Notes: generated from the letters alone by a model not told the origin. A stretch of DNA of 7,619 bases from an uncultured Armatimonadota bacterium (GCA_903881535.1 CAIRTT010000146.1:1-7619); one strand, 5' to 3'. Counted from the first letter of the stretch, positions 1 to 5,812 are shown. Translations and numbers: made by a program.

Positions 1-1
1 A

Positions 2-247
2 TCACAGCCACTTCGTAACCAGCGTGACATCGCGATGCGCGGTGGAATGTGGAGTGGGTGGGCCGCAAGCCGGACATTCAACATTTCGTTGGTTGTAAGC
101 CAGTTCAAACTCGGCGGCTGCCAGGGCGGGCACCGTCCACGATGGCCATTTCCAAAAGCGATGATCATCTACATACAATCCGCCATCGGGGATGGTCGAC
201 CCACATCGCCAGCAGACGTTACCGCCTAGCCCAGCCGAACCGAACAT
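2..247 (-). CDS. Doubtful small protein with two CxxC pairs (zinc-ribbon or HNH-like)
   Basis: I do not recognise this gene. Reading from the ATG at 245-247 it would encode 81 residues and stop at the TGA at 2-4. An in-frame ATG also exists at 299-301, but the added residues (Cys/Arg-rich) look non-coding. The protein shows a CWRCG motif near its N-terminus, a DDH about 20 residues later, and a CPACG motif in its C-terminal half. This CxxC...DH...CxxC order is seen in zinc-stabilised HNH nucleases and in plain zinc ribbons. The usual second and third HNH catalytic residues are not evident, so no nuclease activity is claimed. No convincing Shine-Dalgarno sequence precedes the ATG. In favour of a real gene are the ordered motif spacing and unremarkable codon use; against it are the short length and lack of a start signal. 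It would be divergent from the porin gene. Confidence 0.3.
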   Translation of the reverse strand: MFGSAGLGGNVCWRCGSTIPDGGLYVDDHRFWKWPSWTVPALAAAEFELAYNQRNVECPACGPPTPHSTAHRDVTLVTKWL

Positions 248-351
248 TATGCAGGAGTTTCGTAACGCCCGGCGGCATCGGCACGCACAGGATGCATCCA
301 CCGCGCAAGCGAATTGCTATGCGCAGCACGAAGCGCCAGAGAGAGCAACCA

Positions 352-396
352 CAAGCAATACGTTACGCGCGGGCCGGCGCAGCGGCCGGCCCCTAC
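352..396 (+). repeat. 45-bp hairpin repeat, copy 1
   Basis: This is a 45-bp sequence identical base for base to 507-551. Its core is a perfect hairpin: GGGCCGGC at 371-378, a GCAGCG loop, and GCCGGCCC at 385-392. It ends in GCCCCTAC at 389-396. Identity with copy 2 starts and stops abruptly at both ends, as expected of a dispersed element and not of a chance GC-rich patch. Size and symmetry recall REP-type elements. No function is known from the sequence. Confidence 0.85.
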
Positions 397-448
397 GCGG
401 AGGTTTTGTTGATCGAGGTCGTCGGTTTTTAGATCACGGATGAGGTCC

Positions 449-552
449 TGTAGGGGCAGGCTTCCACCCAGCAAGCGCAGGAGTTGCCTTTTGGTTTCGG
501 GATGCGCAAGCAATACGTTACGCGCGGGCCGGCGCAGCGGCCGGCCCCTACA
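449..552. mobile_element. Possible MITE-like 104-bp element with terminal inverted repeats
   Basis: The segment begins TGTAGGGGCAGGC (449-461) and ends GCCGGCCCCTACA (540-552). These ends are inverted repeats matching at 12 of 13 positions. The right end contains the complete hairpin repeat copy 2. It holds no protein gene, which would suit a non-autonomous element mobilised in trans. I see no target-site duplication beside the ends (flanks GAGGTCC and CGAAATT differ), so insertion is not proven. The alternative is two unrelated copies of a short GTAGGGGC-type palindromic repeat facing each other. Confidence 0.35.
507..551 (+). repeat. 45-bp hairpin repeat, copy 2
   Basis: An exact second copy of the sequence at 352-396, starting 155 bp after it. 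The hairpin arms are GGGCCGGC at 526-533 and GCCGGCCC at 540-547 around a GCAGCG loop. Perfect identity over 45 bp points to recent duplication or to gene conversion between copies. This copy also forms the right end of the possible MITE-like element 449-552. Confidence 0.85.
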
Positions 553-632
553 CGAAATTCATTTACGAAAAGCAGCATTGGAATTGGCATGCGTCAAACG
601 GATTGCAGTGCATCCACAACCCGCACATCAAC

Positions 633-676
633 CAAGAATCGATACGCGGGGGCCGACACAGCGGCCGGCCCAGCAC
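633..676 (+). repeat. Degenerate third copy of the hairpin repeat
   Basis: The core at 650-671 matches the 22-bp hairpin of the two perfect copies except for two changes, GGGCCGGC to GGGCCGAC and loop GCAGCG to ACAGCG, both G to A on this strand. The flanks are more diverged: a recognisable CAAG-AAT-ACG-like lead-in on the left, and CAGCAC where the other copies have CCTAC on the right. The stem change gives an A-C mismatch in a plus-strand transcript but a tolerated G-U pair in a minus-strand transcript. It is an older relative of copies 1 and 2. Confidence 0.65.
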
Positions 677-781
677 AGAGCTTGCCCTGTTAGATACCAA
701 ACACACAGCCACCTAAGAGTGGCTCATTCACGCCATTGAAATGGCAATCCAGCGATTTTCTTGCACAAGCATATAAGTTAA

Positions 782-2056
782 GTGTTATATACGGTTTACC
801 GTGACATCAACCATTCATCTCAACACCCGGCAGGGCCAAGCGTGATCCTGACAAGCATTCAGGCACCACCTGCACCCACACCCGCAGCGCCTCCACCACT
901 CACCATCAATCAGGTACGCATTTCAGGATTAATCCAGACGCGTATCGAGACCGTCTTCGGGCAAAATGTCCCATTTCATGACACTGCCATCTCCGGAATT
1001 GGTCTCCGCCCAGGCTGGGGAGGTGCAAATGTCGGCGGCGCACAATCCGGGTTTATGGTGCGAAATGGAAATGTTCGCTTCGATGTTCCCGCAGCCGTAA
1101 ATCAAACCGTCACCTTTCAACTGGACTTTCCAAGCTATGGTCCGGCCACCATCCGGGATGCCTTTGTCGCGTTGCGTTTACCCGGCGGTCGATCAACCGT
1201 CACCGCAGGACAGTTCATTCCCCAGTTTGGCTACGAGCTGCGCTCAAGCGGACGCGTGCGCGAAACGGATGAACGCGCGATGGCATTTTCCGACTCTGCG
1301 ATGTCATCCATTACGTTTAGAAGCAATACCACCGGCGTTGGTGGCCTCGTTAATCCAGGATCTGTGCTTCCGTTTTTTAGTGGACAAGACCGTGATCAGG
1401 GAATCCAGCTGCAACATTTAGTTCGCCCACAAGCCAATGACCAGGCGCTCGCGACAGTTTCTGTCATTAATGGGGAAGGCCGGGATGTTGCTGGTATGCA
1501 AAACCAAAATGGTCTCTTTGACATGGTTGGTCGCTTCGAGCGGTCGCATGTCTTTGGAAAGCGTACGGACACAATCGGGATGTCGGGTTATTACGGACAT
1601 CTGGCCGCTCGTACCGCTGCGCCAACGGATGGCATCCCCATGCCATTTGCGAATGCCGCGCGGCGTGTGGCTGGAATCGATGTGCGCCGTAGCTGGACGA
1701 GTGGACGCGAGGTCCGCTTTGAATACATGATGGGGGAGTTCGAGATTTCCCCGGACCGTGCACTTTACATCCCGCGGAATCGGGTGTCGGGATACTACGG
1801 GGTCTATCGGTATCCGCTTGATCATCGGAGCAGCGTATTCTGCAAATATGATGTGTACAATCCTGGAAACCCGCCGGGAACGACATTTGATGATTCACGC
1901 AAGCTTCTGACGGCTGGGTTTTTGCAACGCTTACAACCGAACACATTGCTGAGAGTTATCTGGCTGCAGGGACTGACGCCATTTGATCCATCGGCGAGGA
2001 ATGGCTACCGGGCACGGGTTGGCTCCTTAAATGTCGAGCTGCAAGTCGAGTTCTGA
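782..2056 (+). CDS. Porin of the phosphate-selective OprO/OprP type, no visible signal peptide
   Basis: The 424-residue product looks like a beta-barrel channel of the phosphate-selective porin O/P family, which carries phosphate or other small anionic solutes across the outer membrane. Supporting segments are RDAFVALRL (125-133), the typical GQFIPQFGYE (143-152), an ETDER stretch (161-165), RDQGIQLQ (204-211), VINGEGRD (228-235), many alternating polar/hydrophobic strands, and a C-terminal VELQVEF ending in Phe, the usual barrel-assembly signal. A Pro/Ala-rich linker occupies about residues 28-40, as often found just after a signal peptide. However, no signal peptide is visible: the frame opens with GTG directly after an in-frame TAA at 779-781, and residues 1-27 lack a charged start plus hydrophobic core. 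An in-frame GTG at 842 is no better. The 5' end may be rearranged or mutated. Family assignment is fairly secure; substrate is not. Barrel and linker together are near the usual family length. Confidence 0.75.
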   Translation: MLYTVYRDINHSSQHPAGPSVILTSIQAPPAPTPAAPPPLTINQVRISGLIQTRIETVFGQNVPFHDTAISGIGLRPGWGGANVGGAQSGFMVRNGNVRFDVPAAVNQTVTFQLDFPSYGPATIRDAFVALRLPGGRSTVTAGQFIPQFGYELRSSGRVRETDERAMAFSDSAMSSITFRSNTTGVGGLVNPGSVLPFFSGQDRDQGIQLQHLVRPQANDQALATVSVINGEGRDVAGMQNQNGLFDMVGRFERSHVFGKRTDTIGMSGYYGHLAARTAAPTDGIPMPFANAARRVAGIDVRRSWTSGREVRFEYMMGEFEISPDRALYIPRNRVSGYYGVYRYPLDHRSSVFCKYDVYNPGNPPGTTFDDSRKLLTAGFLQRLQPNTLLRVIWLQGLTPFDPSARNGYRARVGSLNVELQVEF

Positions 2057-2078
2057 TACAGAGAAGCATCACGATTGG

Positions 2079-2107
2079 TTTACTGTACTTAATGTTCAGA
2101 TAACAAT
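2079..2107 (+). promoter_or_regulatory. Weak sigma-70-like promoter candidate before the phosphoesterase gene
   Basis: TTTACT at 2079-2084 and AACAAT at 2102-2107 are separated by 17 bp. Each box matches its consensus at four of six positions. The region lies after the porin stop at 2056 in a 136-bp gap, so the phosphoesterase could have its own transcript. No terminator was seen between porin and phosphoesterase, so read-through is also possible. Confidence 0.3.
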
Positions 2108-2158
2108 AGTGCGCGTGGGCAATCCTACTATCGAAGTCAACCTGCCAACCGCAACGTG

Positions 2159-2184
2159 GCAGCGTGCGCCGCTGCGCAACGGAG
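2159..2184 (+). promoter_or_regulatory. Small leader hairpin and ribosome-binding site
   Basis: A perfect 6-bp hairpin, GCAGCG (2159-2164), loop TGCGC, CGCTGC (2170-2175), lies five nucleotides before GGAG (2181-2184). That GGAG sits eight nucleotides before the ATG at 2193, and this spacing is the main reason for choosing that start over the ATG at 2031, which would overlap the porin. The hairpin could influence ribosome access but may be chance. Confidence 0.4.
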
Positions 2185-2192
2185 ACTTCGTG

Positions 2193-3293
2193 ATGATCAT
2201 CACCCTAACAAGCCTATTCGCGATTGCAGGGATGGCTGCTGCAAATGTACATCGTTCACCCGTGGAAAAGCCAGCTGTTTCATTTGCCTTCTTTGGCTGT
2301 AACCGAATCGATGCCAAGGATGTCGATCGCACCTATCGCGAGAATCCAAGCACGGCAAATGTTCCACAGCTGAGTGCAAATCTAAGCCATATCGCAGCGC
2401 TAAAACCTGACTATGCGTTCTTAGGCGGCGACATTGTGATGGGCTACGCGGATGACAATGGCCAGGTGCTGCGTTCCGAGCTCACTGCGTGGACAAAGCT
2501 GGTTGATGGCCTTCCAAAGGCAGCGGAGACGCAGCTTATCGCCATCGCTGGAAACCATGAACTCAACCGCAAGAAAGCCGATCAAAAGCTCCCAAATCCA
2601 GTCACGGTCAACATTTGGAATGATTTTGTAAAGACATCCAATATGATTCCAGCGAAGATTCACCGCGGTCCAGATATGCAACATGGCTTCGGGGATGACA
2701 TCGCGGCAGATGAATCCCTGCTCAGCTATTCCTTCGACCGTGACTATGTGCATTTTGTAGTGTTGAACACAGACACCCGGGTCAAAACACTTGATCCAGT
2801 CACTGGGCAGAGCATTATTGGTGCGATTCCGAGCGGCTGGCTGGAGAACGATTTGCAGCGTGCGCAGGCGAATAAGCGGATTAAGTCTGTGGTGATTCTC
2901 GGGCATCGCAACGTGATCAATGCTGAGAGCGTCGAGGGGGATGCGCCTATCGAGCCAATGTCAGCCAAGCGATTGCTTGGCGCGATTGCCCGTTATTCGA
3001 AGGTGCAGGCGTATGTTTGCGCGCACATCCACGCGATGGAAGTCACGACGTTCAATGACAACTCGGCTGTACAGGCATTGTTTGGAAATGGCGGGAGCAA
3101 GCTGGAAGCGAACTGGAAACCGCAGAGTGGTCGCACATTTGGATTTGGGATGTTTCAGATCACGCCTGATGGCACATTGACGATCACCCCTTATACGCGT
3201 CCGGAACCGCGGCACTACATGGCGGAGACGATTGTGGATGTTCCGGCGGCGGTTGCCGGCAAGCCATTTGTGGTCCAAGCACGGAAAAAGTAA
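2193..3293 (+). CDS. Calcineurin-like metallophosphoesterase, probably exported
   Basis: The 366-residue product belongs to the calcineurin-like phosphoesterase superfamily, two-metal enzymes that cleave phosphate mono- or diesters. Motifs in order are GGD (78-80), GNHE (120-123), GHR (237-239) and H278-x-H280 in CAHIHAME, which together make up most of the metal site. The usual first DxH motif is not present; the corresponding strand reads FAFFGCNRID (31-40), a variant. The N-terminus (MIITLTSLFAIAGMAAA) is hydrophobic and ends in a small-residue AAA stretch, so it is probably a signal peptide or anchor, though it lacks a positive charge unless a GTG one codon upstream or a more distal start is used. 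Residues 290-366 form a C-terminal beta-rich tail. The position after a phosphate-type porin suggests periplasmic phosphate release, an inference only. Substrate cannot be named. An intrinsic terminator follows within 12 bp of the stop. Confidence 0.85.
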   Translation: MIITLTSLFAIAGMAAANVHRSPVEKPAVSFAFFGCNRIDAKDVDRTYRENPSTANVPQLSANLSHIAALKPDYAFLGGDIVMGYADDNGQVLRSELTAWTKLVDGLPKAAETQLIAIAGNHELNRKKADQKLPNPVTVNIWNDFVKTSNMIPAKIHRGPDMQHGFGDDIAADESLLSYSFDRDYVHFVVLNTDTRVKTLDPVTGQSIIGAIPSGWLENDLQRAQANKRIKSVVILGHRNVINAESVEGDAPIEPMSAKRLLGAIARYSKVQAYVCAHIHAMEVTTFNDNSAVQALFGNGGSKLEANWKPQSGRTFGFGMFQITPDGTLTITPYTRPEPRHYMAETIVDVPAAVAGKPFVVQARKK

Positions 3294-3304
3294 GGCTGGC
3301 TTAG

Positions 3305-3343
3305 GGGTTCACGAAATGTTTATAAAAGTGTGAACCCTTTTTT
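3305..3343 (+). terminator. Intrinsic terminator after the phosphoesterase gene
   Basis: GGGTTCAC (3305-3312) pairs perfectly with GTGAACCC (3330-3337) and is followed directly by six T residues (3338-3343). It begins 11 nt after the TAA at 3291-3293. The 17-nt loop is AT-rich and contains TATAAA at 3321-3326, which resembles a -10 box, so the loop might double as a promoter for the next gene; no good -35 box is seen. Confidence 0.75.
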
Positions 3344-3357
3344 GTGAGATGCGCCTC

Positions 3358-3441
3358 TGTATCCATGGCAGCCTCCCGGAACACGCCGGGACGCCTCGTT
3401 CACGGGAGGTTGCCTCATGAGAGGATTGCACCATGGATACA
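3358..3441 (+). promoter_or_regulatory. Nested inverted repeats pairing the start codon of the DUF302 gene
   Basis: Two nested inverted repeats are visible. The outer one is perfect over 11 bp: TGTATCCATGG (3358-3368) with CCATGGATACA (3431-3441), and the second arm contains the ATG at 3433. The inner one pairs GGCAGCCTCCCG (3367-3378) with CGGGAGGTTGCC (3403-3414), 12 positions with one G-U. It then continues, after a single bulged A at 3402, with GAAC (3379-3382) to GTTC (3398-3401). Two G residues (3367-3368) are shared between the helices. The only unpaired stretch between the right arms (3415-3430) holds the likely ribosome-binding site AGAGGA (3420-3425). In mRNA this would hide the start codon, so it could act as a translational switch, thermometer or protein-binding site. 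Structure is read from sequence; function is inferred. Confidence 0.5.
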
Positions 3442-3834
3442 CGCTTTGGATTTGGCACGGTGGTAACGGCATCGTTTAGTGACGCCATCGAGAGTGTCAT
3501 CGCCGCACTCAAGACCGAAGGTTTTGGCGTGCTCACGGACATCGATGTTGCGGCAACGATGAAAGCTAAGCTTGACAAAGACATGCCACCCTACAGAATT
3601 CTGGGAGCCTGTAACCCGGCGCTCGCGTATCAGGCGATCAGCGCCGAGCCCGAAATCGGACTTCTCCTGCCGTGCAATGTCGTCGTTCGCGCAATCGATG
3701 ACGCCACAACACGCATCTCGTTTATGGACCCAGAGGCTGTACTTCAGCTTGTGGATCAACCCGGAATCGATGTCCTGGCCGCGAATGTAAAAGCGCGCCT
3801 CCTGCGTGTCATGGCGACGATTTCCACCACCTGA
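3433..3834 (+). CDS. DUF302 family protein
   Basis: The 133-residue product matches the DUF302 family, small mostly cytoplasmic proteins whose function is not established. Recognisable family features are the early FSDAIESVIAALKTEGFGVLTDIDV segment (about 15-39, helix then strand), YRILGACNP (54-62), and GLLLPCNVVV (76-85) followed by a strand containing ISFMDP. It has no signal peptide or membrane segment. Cys60 and Cys81 sit in the conserved CNP and PCN positions and could bind a ligand or metal. The start is the ATG at 3433, seven nucleotides after AGAGGA; an ATG at 3417 is out of frame. The ATG and first codons also form one arm of an inverted repeat. It is separated from the gene upstream by a terminator and from the gene downstream by only 33 bp. 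Length is normal for a single-domain member. Confidence 0.85.
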   Translation: MDTRFGFGTVVTASFSDAIESVIAALKTEGFGVLTDIDVAATMKAKLDKDMPPYRILGACNPALAYQAISAEPEIGLLLPCNVVVRAIDDATTRISFMDPEAVLQLVDQPGIDVLAANVKARLLRVMATISTT

Positions 3835-3856
3835 CGCCATCCGTACCGCGGCGCGA

Positions 3857-3867
3857 TACATTAGGGG
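3857..3867 (+). promoter_or_regulatory. Possible -10 box for a leaderless transcript
   Basis: TACATT (3857-3862) matches the TAnnnT pattern of a -10 box and ends five nucleotides before the ATG at 3868. Transcription would then start at or very near the start codon. A purine-rich AGGGG (3863-3867) touches the ATG and is too close to serve as a normal ribosome-binding site. No clear -35 box is seen, so this is a suggestion only. Confidence 0.25.
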
Positions 3868-4215
3868 ATGGCAGACAAACCTACATCGGTGGAAGTCTAT
3901 ATTGCAGGCTTTACCGGCCCGCAGCATGCAAGCCTTGTAGAGCTGCGGAATGCGCTCCGCGCTGCCATCCCAGATGCTCATGAGAAACTCAGTAACGGGA
4001 TGCCGACGATTAGCATCCGCAAAAACATTTTGTACTACGCCGCCTGGGAAAAACACATCGCTGTGTACGGGTGGCTTGGCGCGGATGCAGCCATTCTTGC
4101 GCCGCTAAAGTCGCACGTTTCCAGCAAAGGGACGCTGAAATTTCCCACCGATGCCGAGCTTCCAATGGCCGACATCGTAAACCTCGCGCTCCATATCGCC
4201 GAGCGCTGCCGGTAG
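3868..4215 (+). CDS. DUF1801 (YdhG-like) small protein
   Basis: The 115-residue product matches the DUF1801/YdhG-like fold, related to Bacillus frataxin-like Fra, for which an iron-chaperone role has been proposed; members elsewhere are mostly of unknown function. The family pattern is visible in order: VEVYIAGFTGPQHASLVELR (8-27, helical), IPDAHEKLSNGMPTISI (34-50), an alternating core ILYYAAWEKHIAVYGW (54-69), and GTLKFPTDAELP (88-99) leading into a C-terminal helix. There is no signal peptide, so it is likely cytoplasmic. It lies 33 bp after the DUF302 gene and may share its transcript or have a near-leaderless one. The frame downstream of its TAG stays open into the GH51 gene, 60 bp further on, but that gene has its own start. 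Iron binding is not claimed here. Confidence 0.85.
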   Translation: MADKPTSVEVYIAGFTGPQHASLVELRNALRAAIPDAHEKLSNGMPTISIRKNILYYAAWEKHIAVYGWLGADAAILAPLKSHVSSKGTLKFPTDAELPMADIVNLALHIAERCR

Positions 4216-4275
4216 AGCGTTCTTCTCCATGGACATCCACAGGAATACAGCCTTGCGGTGCGGAACTGTGCCTGC

Positions 4276-5799
4276 ATGACGACGCCCGCCGCCCGGATAA
4301 TTATTGATCGCCACTACATCGCAGCCGACATCGACCCGCGTATTTATGGTGGCTTTGCTGAGCATTTGGGCAAGCACATTTACACTGGGATGTACGAGCC
4401 GGGGCACGCCACCGCGGATGCGAATGGTTTCCGCATGGATGTCATCGAGCTGGTCCGTGGTCTCGGGATGCCTATCATCCGCTACCCAGGTGGGAACTTC
4501 GTCAGTGGTTACGACTGGGAAGATGGCGTTGGTCCGAAGGGCGAGCGTCCGAAGCGCCTCGATTTGGCATGGGGCGTGACGGAGACCAACCAGTTTGGCA
4601 CGAATGAGTTTATGGATTGGTGCAAATTGGTCGGAACGGAACCGATGCTTGCGGTGAACCTTGGCACCCGCGGCATCGATGATGCCCGCAAGCTGGTTGA
4701 GTATTGCAACCATCCAGGTGGGACCGCGCTCTCTGACCTCCGCAAGCAGCACGGCTATAGGGCGCCACACGCGATAAAGACGTGGTGTCTTGGCAATGAA
4801 GTGGATGGTTTTTGGCAGATGGGGACGAAGACTGCCACTGAATATGGGCGCATCGCACGGGAAGCATCTAAGCTGATGAAGGCTGTCGACCGCCGCATCG
4901 AGACGATTTTGTGTGGCTCGAGCGGCCGTGCAATGCCGACATTTGGGCACTGGGAATGGGAATCTCTGATGGAGGCGTATGACCAAATTGACTATGTGTC
5001 GCTTCATACGTACTACGATGACCATGGTGGCGACATGGCGGCGTTTCTGGCTGAACCGGAAAACATGGGCGACTTTATCCGCGAGGCGGCGTCGGTCTGC
5101 GATGCGGTGAAAGCCACGAAGAAGTCCCGCAAAACCCTGATGCTCAGCTTTGATGAGTGGAATGTCTGGTTCCCTGAGAACAATCTGATTGACCGCAGCC
5201 CGACGTGGCCGGAGCTGAGTAAGCGGGAATCGGATGTCTACGACATGGCAGATGTGTTGTGTGTCGGTGGGATGTTGCTGACATTGCTCGAGAATGCAGC
5301 GCGGGTGCGGATTGCCTGTATTGCGCAGCTTGTGAATGTGCTTGCACCGATTTTGACGGAGCCGGGTGGACCTGCGTGGCGCCAGACGATTTGGTGGCCA
5401 TTTGCGCTAACGAGTCAATACGGTCGCGGGCAGGTTCTGCATACTCCGGTGGTGGCTCCGGTTTACGATGCCAAGAACCGGGATGCGGTTCCGGTCATCA
5501 AGTCCGTAACCGTGCTGGCGGACACAGCTGATGGCCCGGCACTGCACATTTTCATGATCAATCGTGAGCCATCCGGTGCACCGGTGGATATTGAAATTGA
5601 TGTCCGTGGGTGCTTTCCATGTGGAAGCATGGTGCATCACTGTATTCGGCACGATGTGCTCCGGACGGAGAACACGATTGATGCACCAAATGCGATTACG
5701 CCAATGGTGACCGAGCATGTTGTTGATGCAAACGGCGAGATTCATTTACGCCTTGCAGGTTGGAGCTGGAATTTGGTGCGTATTGGGCTGGTGGGGTGA
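4276..5799 (+). CDS. GH51 alpha-L-arabinofuranosidase
   Basis: The 507-residue enzyme belongs to glycoside hydrolase family 51, retaining alpha-L-arabinofuranosidases that remove arabinofuranosyl groups from arabinan or arabinoxylan oligosaccharides. It has a (beta/alpha)8 catalytic barrel and a C-terminal beta-sandwich. From the ATG at 4276, key residues fall at the numbers used for Geobacillus stearothermophilus AbfA: Arg69 and Asn74 in RYPGGNF, acid/base Glu175 in CLGNEVDGFW, Tyr246 in SLHTYYDD, and nucleophile Glu294 in FDEWNVWF. This agreement supports ATG 4276 over the GTG at 4258, which adds six Cys-containing residues. A weak GGAA lies ten nucleotides upstream. No signal peptide is present, so it acts in the cytoplasm on imported oligosaccharides. 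The length is typical and the gene appears intact. It is probably co-transcribed with the gene 13 nt downstream. An AbfA-type name would be reasonable, but exact substrate preference cannot be read. Confidence 0.95.
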   Translation: MTTPAARIIIDRHYIAADIDPRIYGGFAEHLGKHIYTGMYEPGHATADANGFRMDVIELVRGLGMPIIRYPGGNFVSGYDWEDGVGPKGERPKRLDLAWGVTETNQFGTNEFMDWCKLVGTEPMLAVNLGTRGIDDARKLVEYCNHPGGTALSDLRKQHGYRAPHAIKTWCLGNEVDGFWQMGTKTATEYGRIAREASKLMKAVDRRIETILCGSSGRAMPTFGHWEWESLMEAYDQIDYVSLHTYYDDHGGDMAAFLAEPENMGDFIREAASVCDAVKATKKSRKTLMLSFDEWNVWFPENNLIDRSPTWPELSKRESDVYDMADVLCVGGMLLTLLENAARVRIACIAQLVNVLAPILTEPGGPAWRQTIWWPFALTSQYGRGQVLHTPVVAPVYDAKNRDAVPVIKSVTVLADTADGPALHIFMINREPSGAPVDIEIDVRGCFPCGSMVHHCIRHDVLRTENTIDAPNAITPMVTEHVVDANGEIHLRLAGWSWNLVRIGLVG

Positions 5800-5812
5800 G
5801 AGAGAGCGCATT

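Larger units (their letters stand above)
248..781. other. Gene-poor region with hairpin repeats upstream of the porin
   Basis: No convincing gene lies in this stretch. It separates the doubtful minus-strand ORF from the plus-strand porin and carries three copies of a GC-rich hairpin repeat, listed separately. A weak promoter-like pair is visible near its right end: TTGCAC at 761-766 and TTATAT at 785-790, 18 bp apart. The second box matches the consensus at only three of six positions and lies past the apparent porin start at 782, so it would fit only if translation began further downstream. An alternative TATAAG box at 772-777 matches the consensus better but has no matching upstream box. 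On the minus strand an open frame runs through 397-513; part of it is amphipathic and helix-like (LLRLLGGSLPLQDLIRDL), but it is crossed by repeats and has no start signal. Confidence 0.6.

Noticed and set aside
352..676. CRISPR array
   Set aside because: There are only two exact repeats plus one decayed one, repeats are 45 bp with a GC-rich hairpin, spacings are uneven at 110 bp and about 80 bp, and no cas gene is nearby.
1418..1946. Minus-strand open frames of 135 and 159 codons opposite the porin
   Set aside because: They overlap a well-supported porin frame, have low-complexity Arg/Ser/His-rich products and no start signals.
2031..2192. Start of the phosphoesterase at the ATG at 2031, adding 54 residues
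   Set aside because: It would overlap the porin gene by 26 bp and add residues that do not look like a signal or domain, while the ATG at 2193 has a well-spaced GGAG and a hydrophobic N-terminus directly after it.
4213..4275. Read-through fusion of DUF1801 with GH51, since the frame is open between the TAG and the GH51 start
   Set aside because: Only one stop separates them in the same frame, but the GH51 catalytic numbering fits its own ATG exactly and the linker has no recoding signal; this is expected by chance in GC-rich DNA.
4105..5025. Long minus-strand open frame (306 codons) opposite the GH51 gene
   Set aside because: It runs antisense through an unambiguous GH51 gene, shows no recognisable motif, and is a typical shadow of codon bias.
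5717..5812. Earlier start of the 435-aa protein at 5717, giving a hydrophobic N-terminal segment (FIYALQVGAGIWCVLGWW)
   Set aside because: It lies almost wholly inside the GH51 coding frame, where the GH51 reading is secure, and the ATG at 5813 has its own purine-rich site. The hydrophobic stretch is most simply an out-of-frame reading.
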